From NCBI GenBank assembly GCA_943787295.1, contig CALSLW010000001.1, forward strand, positions 916,001 to 980,000: a stretch of DNA of 64,000 nucleotides, read 5' to 3'. Of this stretch, positions 43,500 through 54,100 are shown in pieces. The translations under genes and the position numbers were made by a program. Position 1 is the stretch's first letter. Every line of letters begins with the position of its first letter. The stretch comes from an uncultured Flavobacteriaceae bacterium (GTDB lineage Bacteria > Bacteroidota > Bacteroidia > Flavobacteriales > Flavobacteriaceae). The notes under the pieces were generated by a model, which saw only the letters and a program-made list of their open reading frames with translations, did not search any database and was not told the DNA's origin.

Positions 43500-45134
43500 A
43501 TGAAAAATAATTATAAAATTATGTTAAGAAAAATAAACTCAATGGTATTGTTAATAAGCATATTGACAGTAGCTGCATGTTCAAAAGAATTCTTGGACAC
43601 GAAACCTACAGATTCTATTTCGTCTGCTGATGCACTCGCATCCGCATCGAACTTAAATCTTGTATTAAATGGACTTCACAGGCAAATGTATGCACAATCT
43701 CCGTTAACTGGAGGATCTTCATCAAGAGCGGGTGAACACTATTGGATCCCATTAGATGATGTTATTACTGGAGCATTAATCCATAGTGCAAGAGCAAATG
43801 GATGGATGAGATCTGATTTACAATGGTTAAATCATACTGATGCTAATTCATTGACAGTAGATCAATTATGGTATCAAAGGTATCACTTTATTGCAAGTTC
43901 TAATGCCATCATAAACCAGGTAGAAGAACTTGGTTTAGCGATTAGTCCAGAAATAAGTAATGTGTTGGGACAAGCATATGCGTACAGAGCATGGGCATAC
44001 CATAAATTAATAACACATTATGCTAAGGGATATATTATAGGTAATCCTTCAACCGACCCAGGTGTGCCATTACTAACTTCTACTGAAGCTCCATACACAA
44101 GTGCACCTAGATCTACTGTAGAAGAGATTTATAATCAAATAGAGGCAGATATTAATCAAGCAATTTCCTTTTTTCAAAATGCTTCTGCACCAGATAATAA
44201 ATCGCATTTATCAATTAATGCAGCTTATGGTATTAAATCTAGAGTTGCCCTTTCTAAGGGAGATTGGTCTACTGCTGCCTCTGCAGCTGCACTAGCTCGT
44301 GACGGATTTAACTTATTAAATGAATCGCAATGGCTTAGTGGATTTAATACTACTGATTTACCTGAAGTAATTTGGGGTGGTAGGGTAATTGATACTGAAA
44401 CAACTTATTACAGATCTTACTTTTATTTGATTTGTCCAACCTTTAACGGAAGTCAAAATAGAGGTAATCCAAAGCTTGTGAATAAATTGATTTATAACCA
44501 AATTCCTGCGACAGATTTCAGAAGACATATGGCTCTTCCAGACGCACCGAACACAAACTCATCTGCTTCGAATGATACAGGTGGAAGTGCTGCATCTGAC
44601 CCTAATTATGATAGTCAAGAAGAATTTACAGCTGCAAAAGCGGCAATCATTGCCCAGTATGGAATGACAAGTAGACACAACACGCATCCTTATATGCATG
44701 TGAAGTTTCTTCAGGCAAATCCAGGAACAATAGATCCAGATGATGTAATCTATATGCGTTCTTCTGAAATGTATCTAAATGAAATTGAAGCGAAAATTAT
44801 GCTAAATGATTTAGGTGGAGCAAGAACTCTATTACAACAATTTGGTGAATCTCGCGATACAGCATATAACGCAGCTAGCTTTACTACAAAAGAGCAGTTG
44901 CTTGAACAATTAAAATTTCAACGTTATGTTGAATTATTTGGAGAAGGATTCAGTTATACTGACCACATCCGCTGGGATCAAGCGATTGACCTTACAGGTA
45001 CTGGTGCTTCTCTAGTACTGTATCAAGACGGATTTACACAGGCTAAACCTTCTGTAAACGAGGATTGGATCTGGAAAATCCCACAAGCTGAAATTGATGC
45101 TAATCCAAACATCAACGAAGCAGATCAGAATTAG
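43500..45134 (+). CDS. SusD/RagB-type surface glycan-binding lipoprotein
   Basis: 544 residues. Signal peptide with lipobox VAACSKEF (lipidated Cys about residue 27). SusD features: FLDTKPTDSIS after the Cys, YAYRAWAYHKLITHYAKG (TPR-like core), and SSEMYLNEIEAKIMLNDLGGARTLLQQ then QRYVELFGEGFSYTDHIRWDQAIDL near the C-terminus. It caps the SusC barrel outside the cell. Begins 5 bp after susC; ends in a strong terminator, so the pair is a two-gene unit. Confidence 0.94.
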   Translation: MKNNYKIMLRKINSMVLLISILTVAACSKEFLDTKPTDSISSADALASASNLNLVLNGLHRQMYAQSPLTGGSSSRAGEHYWIPLDDVITGALIHSARANGWMRSDLQWLNHTDANSLTVDQLWYQRYHFIASSNAIINQVEELGLAISPEISNVLGQAYAYRAWAYHKLITHYAKGYIIGNPSTDPGVPLLTSTEAPYTSAPRSTVEEIYNQIEADINQAISFFQNASAPDNKSHLSINAAYGIKSRVALSKGDWSTAASAAALARDGFNLLNESQWLSGFNTTDLPEVIWGGRVIDTETTYYRSYFYLICPTFNGSQNRGNPKLVNKLIYNQIPATDFRRHMALPDAPNTNSSASNDTGGSAASDPNYDSQEEFTAAKAAIIAQYGMTSRHNTHPYMHVKFLQANPGTIDPDDVIYMRSSEMYLNEIEAKIMLNDLGGARTLLQQFGESRDTAYNAASFTTKEQLLEQLKFQRYVELFGEGFSYTDHIRWDQAIDLTGTGASLVLYQDGFTQAKPSVNEDWIWKIPQAEIDANPNINEADQN

Positions 45135-45168
45135 ATTTTCAACTAAGTGAAAATTGATTAAATTCAAA

Positions 45169-45206
45169 AGAGCCATAAGTCATCCTGACTTATGGCTCTT
45201 TTTTTT
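45169..45206 (+). terminator. Terminator after susCD
   Basis: AGAGCCATAAGTCA pairs perfectly with TGACTTATGGCTCT around TCC, followed by eight T. Confidence 0.92.
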
Positions 45207-45266
45207 ATGGAAAAGTAAAACTTATTAAAGACTATTTAATCTATTGATAAATTATAAAATAAAAAA

Positions 45267-46487
45267 CTAGGAGAGAATTTCTGCAACAACAAATGTACTT
45301 CCTCCTACATAAATTAAATCCATAGATGTTGCCGATCGCTTAGCGGCTTGAAGGGCCTGTTCAGGGGTAGTAAAAATCCTTGTATTAAGCTTGTATTTTT
45401 CTGCGACTTCAATCACTTCACTCACAGCTAATGCACGCTCTATTGAGGGAGCACAAAAATAATACTGCGCGTTTATAGGAAGCATAGAAAAAATGGTGTC
45501 CAACTGTTTTCCCTTTACAAAACCTAAAACGAAATGTAATTCACTATCAAGTTTTTTCTTCTTTAACTGATGAACAACGGTTCTAAATCCTTCTGCATTA
45601 TGGCTGACATCAGCGACGATCTCTGGTTGCTGATCAATGATTTCCCATCGACCTCTTAAGCCGGTGTTTTTTGTCACTTTGGCAAAGCCATCTAAGGCAT
45701 TTTTAGGTAATTGATCTACTTCTAACAGCACTTTGAGTGCCTTGTAAGCAGTGCGTTTATTCTTCTTTTGATAGCTACCCAAAAGATCTAGTAGAATCTT
45801 TGGGACTAGGGTTTCTTCTGCGAAATGTATAGGAGCATTCATTTCCTTCGCTTGTGCCTTAAAAACCGGAAGGGTTTCTGCTATAGTTTCGCCAATCACC
45901 ACTGGAATATCTGTTTTAATGATCCCCGCTTTCTCATAAGCGATTTGCGCTAGAGAAGTGCCCAAAAATTCTGTGTGATCAAACCCTATATTGGTAATGA
46001 CAGACAGCAGCGGTTGAATCACATTTGTGGCATCTAGTCGCCCGCCTAAACCTACTTCAATCACGGCATAGTCGACCTCTTGATGGGCAAAATAGGCAAA
46101 GGCCATCCCGACTGTGATCTCAAAAAAAGACAATTGTTTTGCTAAAAAATAAGTCTTGTGTTGTTGCACAAAATCGATCACAAACTCTTGTGAAATCACT
46201 TGTCCATTCACGCGAATACGTTCTGAAAAATCCAAAAGATGTGGCGAAGTATAGAGTCCCACTTTATAGCCCATTTCTTGTAAAACAGCGGCGATAATAT
46301 GCGAGGTAGATCCTTTCCCATTTGTACCAGCAACATGTACAGTAGGCAACTCTTTTTCTGGGTGATTTAAATAAGCGACAAAGGCTTCCATTTTGGCCAA
46401 GCCTGGTTTATAGGCTGCCGCACCTTGATTTTGGAAAACGGGAGTTTGAGAAAAGAGCCACTGGGTGACCTCGTCATAGGTTTGCAC
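45267..46487 (-). CDS. folC: Folylpolyglutamate synthase / dihydrofolate synthase
   Basis: 406 residues from a GTG start that overlaps the stop of the upstream tonB-like gene by one base (TAGTG). Mur-ligase family: P-loop VHVAGTNGKGSTSHIIAA, YTSPHLLDFSERIRVNG, GLGGRLDATNV and the ITNIGFDHTEFLG motif; C-terminal ligase domain with VSHNAEGF. It adds glutamates to (dihydro)folate. Last gene of the exbB-exbD-tonB-folC unit; why it is coupled to energy transduction is not apparent. Confidence 0.93.
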   Translation of the reverse strand: MQTYDEVTQWLFSQTPVFQNQGAAAYKPGLAKMEAFVAYLNHPEKELPTVHVAGTNGKGSTSHIIAAVLQEMGYKVGLYTSPHLLDFSERIRVNGQVISQEFVIDFVQQHKTYFLAKQLSFFEITVGMAFAYFAHQEVDYAVIEVGLGGRLDATNVIQPLLSVITNIGFDHTEFLGTSLAQIAYEKAGIIKTDIPVVIGETIAETLPVFKAQAKEMNAPIHFAEETLVPKILLDLLGSYQKKNKRTAYKALKVLLEVDQLPKNALDGFAKVTKNTGLRGRWEIIDQQPEIVADVSHNAEGFRTVVHQLKKKKLDSELHFVLGFVKGKQLDTIFSMLPINAQYYFCAPSIERALAVSEVIEVAEKYKLNTRIFTTPEQALQAAKRSATSMDLIYVGGSTFVVAEILS

Positions 46488-47344
46488 TATTCGCTTAATT
46501 TAAAGTTAATCACCACAAAACCAATTTGCGTATTAGGGGCATTCGTATCTGGAAACCATTTGTGTAAGAGAGCGGTTTTCTTTGCTGGGACTAATAAGCA
46601 CGGATGCACATTAGTAGATCCTTTAACCCCTGGCTCTGCAGCGATGACCTGTCCTTGTTGATTTACAGCAATACGCACGACCACTGTTCCCTCTTCATTA
46701 CACTCTTGGGTAACGGCTCCATTAGATTGTAAATTTCGACCGTTTAGACCATAGCCTTTTCCGTTGCCACCTAATCCCGCGGTATTGTAATAACTACTCG
46801 CATAGGGATTAGCTTTTAGTTTTCCTTTATCCCCTGGCGTATTGTCGTCTCCCTCTCCTTTTTGTTGCGTTCCTTCTACCTTTTTAGCGTTCAATACATT
46901 TGACAAGATGTTTTTAGTAGCATCGGATACTTTAGGTTTTGGGGGAGTTGGCGGAGTAGGTTCGACTTTTGGTTGCTCTACTTTTTTCTTCGGTGGCGTT
47001 TTTTTAGGAGTATTTTTCTTGGGGGTCGTTTTGGGTTGTTTTTTAACTACAGGAATAGAGGCTTCTTTTTGTGTCAACACTTTCGCCGTACTCTTTTCTG
47101 CAGGAGGAGGAACTTGTTTTGGGGTGGATTGCTGCACTTGTTTTGGCTGACTCGCAACAGTTTTAGTGGGTTGAACTTTTCCACTCCCTTGATTTGATGT
47201 GCCAAAATTAACTTCCATCCCATAGCTAATGGGTGGATCGAAATATTTTAAGCCCATCAAAGAAAAAAGCAATAGCAATAAAACCGCAATGATAGTGGTT
47301 AAAACTGCTGACTTCTTTTCGTGTGGTGTTTTCAAATATTTCAT
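46487..47344 (-). CDS. TonB-like energy transducer
   Basis: 285 residues from the ATG at 47344, one base after the exbD stop; an ATG four codons upstream overlaps exbD and is possible. One N-terminal membrane helix (LTTIIAVLLLLLFSLMGL), a long Lys/Pro/Thr linker (about residues 45-130), a Gly-rich segment, then a C-terminal TonB-type beta domain (VVVRIAVNQQGQVIAAEPGVKGSTNV, IGFVVINFKL). Links inner-membrane proton-motive force to outer-membrane receptors such as the SusC protein, or has a TolA-like role. Confidence 0.85.
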   Translation of the reverse strand: MKYLKTPHEKKSAVLTTIIAVLLLLLFSLMGLKYFDPPISYGMEVNFGTSNQGSGKVQPTKTVASQPKQVQQSTPKQVPPPAEKSTAKVLTQKEASIPVVKKQPKTTPKKNTPKKTPPKKKVEQPKVEPTPPTPPKPKVSDATKNILSNVLNAKKVEGTQQKGEGDDNTPGDKGKLKANPYASSYYNTAGLGGNGKGYGLNGRNLQSNGAVTQECNEEGTVVVRIAVNQQGQVIAAEPGVKGSTNVHPCLLVPAKKTALLHKWFPDTNAPNTQIGFVVINFKLSE

Positions 47345-47345
47345 G

Positions 47346-47741
47346 CTATTGAGCATCTACCGCCAAAACAACTTTAATGGCATTTTGATTCGCAATGTTC
47401 ATTACATAGACTACCTCGTCAATGGATACACTTTTTTGTGCCCTAAGCACAATCACTTTTTCGTCTTGAGCGCTTAGTGTTGCCAGTAGTTCTGCCTGTA
47501 TGGCCGTTTTAGCAGTTCGCTTTCCATCGATAAAAAAGCGATTGTTCTCGTTAATGGTTACCGCAACGGACTGTCTATTTTCTGTTTTTCCTTTTGCTTG
47601 AGGCAACTTAACTTCAATTGTATCTAATTGCTTTGCTAGAGTTGAGGCTATCATAAAAAAGATCAACAATAGAAAAACAACGTCTGTCATGGAAGACATG
47701 TTGAATTCTGGCGTAATTTTATTTCGACCGCGTAAATTCAT
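47346..47741 (-). CDS. exbD: ExbD/TolR-type biopolymer transporter
   Basis: 131 residues. N-terminal membrane helix with the key acidic residue in FNMSSMTDVVFLLLIFFMIAST, then a periplasmic domain with VAVTINENNRFFIDG and KVIVLRAQKSVSIDEVVYVMNIA. Forms the proton-driven stator with ExbB. Stop and start codons abut exbB and the tonB-like gene directly. Confidence 0.92.
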   Translation of the reverse strand: MNLRGRNKITPEFNMSSMTDVVFLLLIFFMIASTLAKQLDTIEVKLPQAKGKTENRQSVAVTINENNRFFIDGKRTAKTAIQAELLATLSAQDEKVIVLRAQKSVSIDEVVYVMNIANQNAIKVVLAVDAQ

Positions 47742-48431
47742 TTATACAGCTGGTTCGTTTAATAAATCTAAAAAGGCAAAAGAAGTTGCCTCCATTTGAT
47801 AGACCACTTTATTGGTCTTTACCACAAGGTGATTATAAGTGATATAACCTACAATTCCCACAATTAATCCAGCAACGGTTGTCGTCATAGCGGTATAAAG
47901 TCCGTCAGATAAAAGTTTCATATCGATGTTTCCACCTGCATTAGAGATTTCAAAGATGGATAAGATCATCCCTATTACTGTCCCTAAAAATCCAATCATA
48001 GGAGCTGCTCCTGCTATGGTCGCTAGTACGCTAACATTCTTCTCTAGCTTATAGACTTCTAATCGACCAGCATTTTCAATGGTGGTATTAATATCTTCTA
48101 ATGGTCGACCAATTCTTGAAATTCCTTTTCCAATTAAACGCGCTACCGGAAGATCTTCCTTTAGACAAAGGGCTTGTGCAGCTTCGATTTTTCCTTGACC
48201 GACATAAAGCTTGATTTGCTCCATAAAATTCTTGTCAATCTTACTGGCTGCACGAATAGCAAACCAACGTTCAAAATAAATGTAAATAGCAATAAGCAAC
48301 AAGAGAAAAAGTAGGCCAATGATAATTTGCCCCCCTAAACCTCCATCGCGAATTAATGCAACTAACGAAAGGGTTTTTTCTGTCCTTATTGGACTTTCTT
48401 GAAACAATGATATATAGTTTATCCAGGTCAT
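47742..48431 (-). CDS. exbB: ExbB/TolQ/MotA-type proton channel protein
   Basis: 229 residues with three membrane segments: one at residues about 35-52 (GQIIIGLLFLLLLIAIYIYF) and two after residue 130 (LATIAGAAPMIGFLGTVIGMILSIFEI and TAMTTTVAGLIVGIVGYITYNHL). GTVxGM and the Thr/Gly pattern are typical. First gene of the exbB-exbD-tonB-folC unit. Confidence 0.93.
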   Translation of the reverse strand: MTWINYISLFQESPIRTEKTLSLVALIRDGGLGGQIIIGLLFLLLLIAIYIYFERWFAIRAASKIDKNFMEQIKLYVGQGKIEAAQALCLKEDLPVARLIGKGISRIGRPLEDINTTIENAGRLEVYKLEKNVSVLATIAGAAPMIGFLGTVIGMILSIFEISNAGGNIDMKLLSDGLYTAMTTTVAGLIVGIVGYITYNHLVVKTNKVVYQMEATSFAFLDLLNEPAV

Positions 48432-48479
48432 ATGATTCTTTTTATAATGAACGCATGAAAACCGAATAAAGTATATACC

Positions 48480-49811
48480 CTAGGCGATATATCCGCGTAA
48501 TAACATAAAGGTAATTGAACCTGCAAAGAAACCTAGGAAAGCTAACCATGAAATCTTTTTGAGGTACCAGAAAAAGTCAATTTTTTCCATTCCCATTGCC
48601 ACTACTCCAGCAGCAGATCCTATGATTAACATACTTCCTCCTGTCCCAGCAGAAAAGGCGATAAAATGCCATAATGGATCATCTGTCACTTGAGAGAACA
48701 TTCCCATTGATGCCGCAACTAGAGGTACATTATCGATGACTGCAGAACCAATTCCTAACAACATGATCACGATATCAGTATTTGGAATAGCGGTATTTAA
48801 GCCTTCGGCAAATTGGAACAACATTCCTAATGACTCTAAAGCTGCAACAGCTAATAAAATCCCTAAAAAGAAAAGGATACTGGGCAACTCAATCTTAGAA
48901 AGAGATTTGTGTACTGGACTGTGGTGTGCTGCTTCGTCGTGATCATCATCGATCGAAGTAATATTAATTTTTGTAGCACTAAAGATTTCTGCAAAAGTCG
49001 CTACAATAGCTAAAGAGAACATCATCCCTACATAAGGTGGTAAATGCGTAATCGTTTTAAAAACTGGAACAAACACAATGGCAGAAAGTCCTAAATACAA
49101 CATCGCTGCACCTTTAGGGTGAGTAGGTTCTTCTTCTTTTTCATTTTCTACTGCGGGTATATTCCCTTTAAATGCCGGCAATAAAGAGGCAATAAAGACG
49201 GGTACAATAACGCAAACAATAGAAGGAATCAATAGATAAGCAATTAATTTTCCTGTGGTTACTTTGTTCCCAATCCACAACATCGTTGTGGTTACATCTC
49301 CGATGGGTGACCATGCACCCCCTGCATTTGCTGCTACAATAATTAGACCGGCAAACCAGATACGAACATCTCGATCTGTAATTACTTTTTGTAGAATCGT
49401 GATCAACACAATTGTTGCAGTAAGGTTATCAATTATAGCAGAAAGTATAAAGGCTAAAACAGCAAATATCCACAATAATGATTTTTTAGATTTTGTTTTG
49501 ATAAAGGATTTAATGGTCGCAAATCCATTGAAATAATCAATAATTTCAACAATTGTCATTGCCCCTAAAAGGAAGATGATAATCTCTGCTGTTTTTCCTA
49601 AATGGTGCAACAAAATTTCTGCAATATGAGAAGGAACCAATTGCTTTAAAGCTGTATCTACCTCAAAAACAGGTAAATGGGCAAGAGAAATAATCGCCCA
49701 CAACAAAGCCATCATGGCTAGTGCGGGGATGAGTTTATCTACTTTAAGATTATGCTCTAGGGTAATAGCTAGATAACCTAGCACGAAAATCGAAATTAAT
49801 AGTACTTCCAT
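48480..49811 (-). CDS. nhaD: NhaD-type sodium/proton antiporter
   Basis: 443 residues from ATG 49811; the longer frame adds 19 codons without homology. About 12 membrane segments of the arsenite/citrate-permease superfamily: EIIIFLLGAMTIVEIIDYFNGF, AIIDNLTATIVLITIL, ANAGGAWSPIGDVTTTMLWIGN and SAVIDNVPLVAASMGMF, the last being the conserved Asn-Val-Pro motif. It has a cytoplasmic His/Asp/Glu loop near residue 280-300 (DDDHDEAAHHSP). Exports Na+ in exchange for H+, as expected for a marine or salt-tolerant bacterium. Confidence 0.93.
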   Translation of the reverse strand: MEVLLISIFVLGYLAITLEHNLKVDKLIPALAMMALLWAIISLAHLPVFEVDTALKQLVPSHIAEILLHHLGKTAEIIIFLLGAMTIVEIIDYFNGFATIKSFIKTKSKKSLLWIFAVLAFILSAIIDNLTATIVLITILQKVITDRDVRIWFAGLIIVAANAGGAWSPIGDVTTTMLWIGNKVTTGKLIAYLLIPSIVCVIVPVFIASLLPAFKGNIPAVENEKEEEPTHPKGAAMLYLGLSAIVFVPVFKTITHLPPYVGMMFSLAIVATFAEIFSATKINITSIDDDHDEAAHHSPVHKSLSKIELPSILFFLGILLAVAALESLGMLFQFAEGLNTAIPNTDIVIMLLGIGSAVIDNVPLVAASMGMFSQVTDDPLWHFIAFSAGTGGSMLIIGSAAGVVAMGMEKIDFFWYLKKISWLAFLGFFAGSITFMLLRGYIA

Positions 49812-49889
49812 GTTTTGTTTTTCTTGTCCCCCTATCGGGACATCATTAAGCAAAACGAAAATAGACATTTCTTAAGAATATGACCTATA

Positions 49890-50948
49890 CTAGGGGGAAA
49901 ATATCTCCCCAGAAGCATGATCAAATTCAGCTCCAGTCACGCTTGCCAAACAATTGTTTAGGTTCAATTCTTTTAATACCCCTAAAAAACCAAAAATCAT
50001 TGCCTCCTTATATTCGATAAGTTCTTTTGAAGGTAGGACTATTTCTGCTTTGGCTTTGGCCTTTATTAAGCTAATCAAAAAAGTATTGTAGCAGCCACCA
50101 CCACTAAACAGCACAAGACCTTCGGAAGGGAGCTGTCTTGCAATTTGATCGGCAATATGATGACAAAAAGTATATAAAATATCGGCGAGAGAAGAGTCTT
50201 TAAACTCTATTAGCAAAGGATTGATTTGCGCTTTCACCCACTCAATGCCTAGAGACTTTGGAAAAGTAGATTGATAAAACTCTAATCGATTGAGTTTGTC
50301 CAATAATTTAAAAATCAATTGTCCGCTTTTAGCAAGATCCCCGTTGTTATCAAATGCTAATCCCAAAGGCTGAACTAATGCGTTCATCACGATATTAACG
50401 GGACAAATATCAAATGCGACAACTTGGTCGCTATTTAATAGAGTAATATTGGCAAAGCCTCCTAAATTAACACAAGCATTGTATTCGCTAAATAAATGCA
50501 CTTCACCTCCTGGTACTAAAGGGGCGCCTTGGCCTCCTAGCGCAACATCAGCTACCCTAAAGTCACATATAACCTTATGACCAGTAGTCTTTGCAAGCAA
50601 AGCCAAATTCCCTATCTGATAGGTAACACCATTCTCTGGTTGATGCAAAATCGTATGTCCATGAGAGCTTATAAATTCGGGAAGCTGGGTCTGTTCTGCT
50701 AGAAAATGGTCAATAATTTTAGCGAGATAAAGGGTGTACTCATGATCTAATGTAGCCAAATCTTTTTTGGACAAATCCACGCAATCTTTTAAACGTTCAA
50801 GCCATTCTTCTGGATAGGGAATTGTAGTAGCATTTAAAATGGAAAAATCCCATTCCCCATTGTATTTAAAGTGGATCATTGCCAGATCAACTCCATCAAG
50901 CGAAGTTCCCGACATTACCCCTAAAACAGTTTTTTCAAGCAAATCCAC
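49890..50948 (-). CDS. anmK: Anhydro-N-acetylmuramic acid kinase
   Basis: 352 residues from a GTG start. ASKHA fold: VMSGTSLDGVDLAMI (phosphate 1 loop), SSHGHTILHQPE, ADVALGGQGAPLVPGGE, the catalytic region NLGGFANITLL with FDICPVNIVMNALV, and GGGCYNTFLI. Recycles cell-wall anhydroMurNAc to MurNAc-6-phosphate. Monocistronic, with its own promoter at 50969-51001, divergent from gltB. Confidence 0.93.
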   Translation of the reverse strand: MDLLEKTVLGVMSGTSLDGVDLAMIHFKYNGEWDFSILNATTIPYPEEWLERLKDCVDLSKKDLATLDHEYTLYLAKIIDHFLAEQTQLPEFISSHGHTILHQPENGVTYQIGNLALLAKTTGHKVICDFRVADVALGGQGAPLVPGGEVHLFSEYNACVNLGGFANITLLNSDQVVAFDICPVNIVMNALVQPLGLAFDNNGDLAKSGQLIFKLLDKLNRLEFYQSTFPKSLGIEWVKAQINPLLIEFKDSSLADILYTFCHHIADQIARQLPSEGLVLFSGGGCYNTFLISLIKAKAKAEIVLPSKELIEYKEAMIFGFLGVLKELNLNNCLASVTGAEFDHASGEIFSP

Positions 50949-50968
50949 TTTTTGATACTATATTTCAA

Positions 50969-51001
50969 CAAAAATATACTGAAAATTACATTTATGTCAA
51001 A
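50969..51001 (-). promoter_or_regulatory. Promoter of anmK
   Basis: On the minus strand TTTG (51001-50998), 21 bases, TATTTTTG (50976-50969). Start near 50962, leaving a leader of about 14 bases to the GTG. Confidence 0.65.
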
Positions 51002-51111
51002 TGATATAAGCTGGAATTGAGAATTTTTAAAAAAACGATACATTTAACTCAAAAGTCTTAAAAATCACGAAATTTCACTTGATCTAAACTACTTCACCCG
51101 CGCTTAAATAT

Positions 51112-51119
51112 TAAATTTG
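51112..51119 (+). promoter_or_regulatory. Putative -7 element of gltBD
   Basis: TAAATTTG, exact consensus, 26 bases before the gltB ATG. No TTTG at the usual distance. Confidence 0.5.
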
Positions 51120-51145
51120 ATGCTCTTAAAAAAAACCTAGACAGT

Positions 51146-54100
51146 ATGTTACCAGAAAAACAAGGGCTTTATTCGCCTGATTTTGAGCATGATAATTGTG
51201 GAGCAGGGTTTATCTGTAGCCTAGAAGGAAAGAAGACCAATGACATCATTGGGAAAGCGCTTGATATTCTTGTCAAATTAGAACATCGTGGGGCAGTTAG
51301 TTCTGACGGAAAAACAGGAGATGGTGCCGGAATCTTGATTGAAATACCACACAACTTTCTGGTAAAAAATGTGAATTTCGAACTTCCTGAACTACATCAA
51401 TATGCCGTAGGGATGACCTTTTTACCGCAAAAAGACAACCAGCGCGCCTACTGCATCGAGGTTTTTGAAAATGCAATAAAAGAGCAAGGTCTTGCGATCT
51501 TAGGTTGGAGAAAGGTTCCAGTAAACAAAAGTGTTACTGGAAGAATTGCTTCTCAAACAGAACCTTATATCGCGCAAGTATTTGTCGGGAAAGGCGATGA
51601 TGCAATCAGCGACCACGAATTTAATGTAAAGCTTTTTATTGCCCGTAAAAAAGCAGAACACACCATTTATGAGTCAAAATTATCTGAAGCGAAATACTTC
51701 TACTTCCCTTCTCTTTCTACCCATACATTAATCTATAAAGGTTTACTTGTCCCAGAAGACATCGAACCTTATTATACCGATTTATCAGATCCATTAGTAG
51801 TAACACGTTTGGCATTAGTACACCAGCGTTTCTCTACTAACACCTTCCCTACTTGGGATTTAGCGCAGCCTTTTAGATATATGTGTCACAATGGGGAGAT
51901 CAACACCTTTAGAGGGAACTACAGCCGTATGCAAGCGCGAGAAGAGCTCTTCAAAAGTGACTTGATTGGTGATGATATCAAAGAAATTCTTCCTGTTATT
52001 CTAAAAGGAAAATCTGATTCTTCTTCTATGGATATGGTAGTTGAACTACTTCTCGCAACCGGTCGTTCTTTACCGGAAGTTATGATGATGATGGTGCCAG
52101 AAGCATGGGAAAAGCACAACTCAATGGATCCTGCTAAAAAAGCATTCTATCAATACAATGCTTGTATTATGGAGCCATGGGATGGTCCTGCATCGATTCC
52201 TTTTACCGACGGAAAATACATTGGAGCTTTACTCGATAGAAATGGATTAAGACCATCGCGTTATACCGTAACAAAAGATGGTTATGTTGTGATGTCTTCA
52301 GAAGCTGGAGTCCTTGATATCGATCCTGCTAATGTAGTAAAACACGGTCGCCTTGAACCAGGACGTATGTTCCTTGTAAACATGGACGAAGGTCGCATTA
52401 TTGAAGATCAAGAAATCAAATCTCAAGTAGTCAATGAACGTCCTTACCAAGAATGGTTAGACGAAAACTTGTTGCCACTAGCAAAAGTTCCTTACACAGG
52501 AAACCATTTAGAAGTAGAATCAGAAGATTACGAAACACGACTGCGTGTTTTTGGGTATACTCAAGAAGATTTTAAAACCATCATATTACCCATGAGTCTT
52601 CAAGGGAAAGAAGCGATTGGTTCTATGGGAACAGATACGCCATTAGCGGTATTATCTGAACGCCCACAGTTACTCTACAACTACTTCAAACAATTATTTG
52701 CACAGGTAACTAACCCACCATTAGATGGGATTAGAGAAGAGATCGTTACTGATACTTCTTTGAGCTTAGGAGGGGATTTAAATATTTTTGATATTACTTC
52801 GGCTCACGCCAAAAAGTTAAGCATTCAAAATCCTGTTATTTCAAACGAGGATTTAGACAAGATCAAACACATTGATCACCCCGACTTTAAAGCTATCGCA
52901 ATCCCTACTCTTTATGAGGTACACAAAGGGATGAATGGTCTTGAAGCCGCACTTGACCAAATGGTTAAAAGCATTGAAAAAGAAGTGGACAAGGGGGCGA
53001 ACATCGTAATCTTATCAGATAGAGGGGTGTCAAATTTCTTTGCGCCTATCCCTATGCTTTTGGCTTGTGCGCACACGCACAATGCCTTAAAAAGATTAAA
53101 GAAGCGTTCTAACTTTGGGATCGTTATCGAATCTGCAGAACCACGTGAACCACACCATTTCTCTTGTCTCTTTGGTTATGGAGCAAGTGCGATTAACCCA
53201 TATATGGTGAACGAGATTATCGAGCAACAAGCCGAGAGTGGTGAACTAAAAGGAATCGACGCACCAACTGCTATCGAGAATTTCAATAAGGCTATCGCTA
53301 AAGGGATTGTTAAAGTGATGAATAAAATTGGGATCTCAACTTTACACTCTTACCGCGGTGCACAAATCTTTGAAGCACTAGGGCTAAGTGAAAAATTAGT
53401 CGATCAATTCTTTTGTGATACCGCAACAAGAATTGAAGGAGTAGGACTATATGAGATCGAACGTGAAATTTCACGTCGTTACAACAAAGCATTTACCAAA
53501 GAAGGTCTAGCTGGTCTAAATCTAGAAATCGGAGGAGAATACCGCTGGAGAAGAGATGGAGAAGCCCATATGCTCAACCCAACTACTATTGCTAAACTGC
53601 AACAAGCCGTAAAGCAAAACAAATGGGAAAGCTATGAGGTTTACTCAAATATGATCAACGAGCAGTCAGAAAAACTCATGACCATTCGTGGCTTATTTGA
53701 ATTCTCAAGCTTCGATCCTATTCCGCTTGATGAAGTAGAACCATGGACAGAAATTGTCAAGCGTTTTAAAACGGGAGCCATGTCTTTAGGGTCGATCTCT
53801 GCAGAAGCGCACGAGAACTTGGCCATCGCCATGAACCGTATCGGTGGAAAGAGTAACTCTGGAGAAGGTGGAGAAGATCCACAACGTTTCCAGCCAGACA
53901 ACAATGGTAACTGGCGTAACTCTGCTATCAAGCAAGTTGCTTCTGGACGCTTTGGGGTGTCGAGTCACTACCTTTCTTCGGCTAAAGAAATACAAATTAA
54001 AATGGCACAAGGTGCCAAACCTGGAGAAGGAGGACAACTTCCTGGACCAAAGGTTAATCCTTATATCGCCTCAGTTAGAAATTCAACTCCTTATGTAGGC

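Noticed and set aside
46842..47197. Plus-strand open frames rich in Phe/Gly opposite the tonB-like gene
   Set aside because: They are complementary shadows of the Lys/Pro-rich linker on the minus strand.
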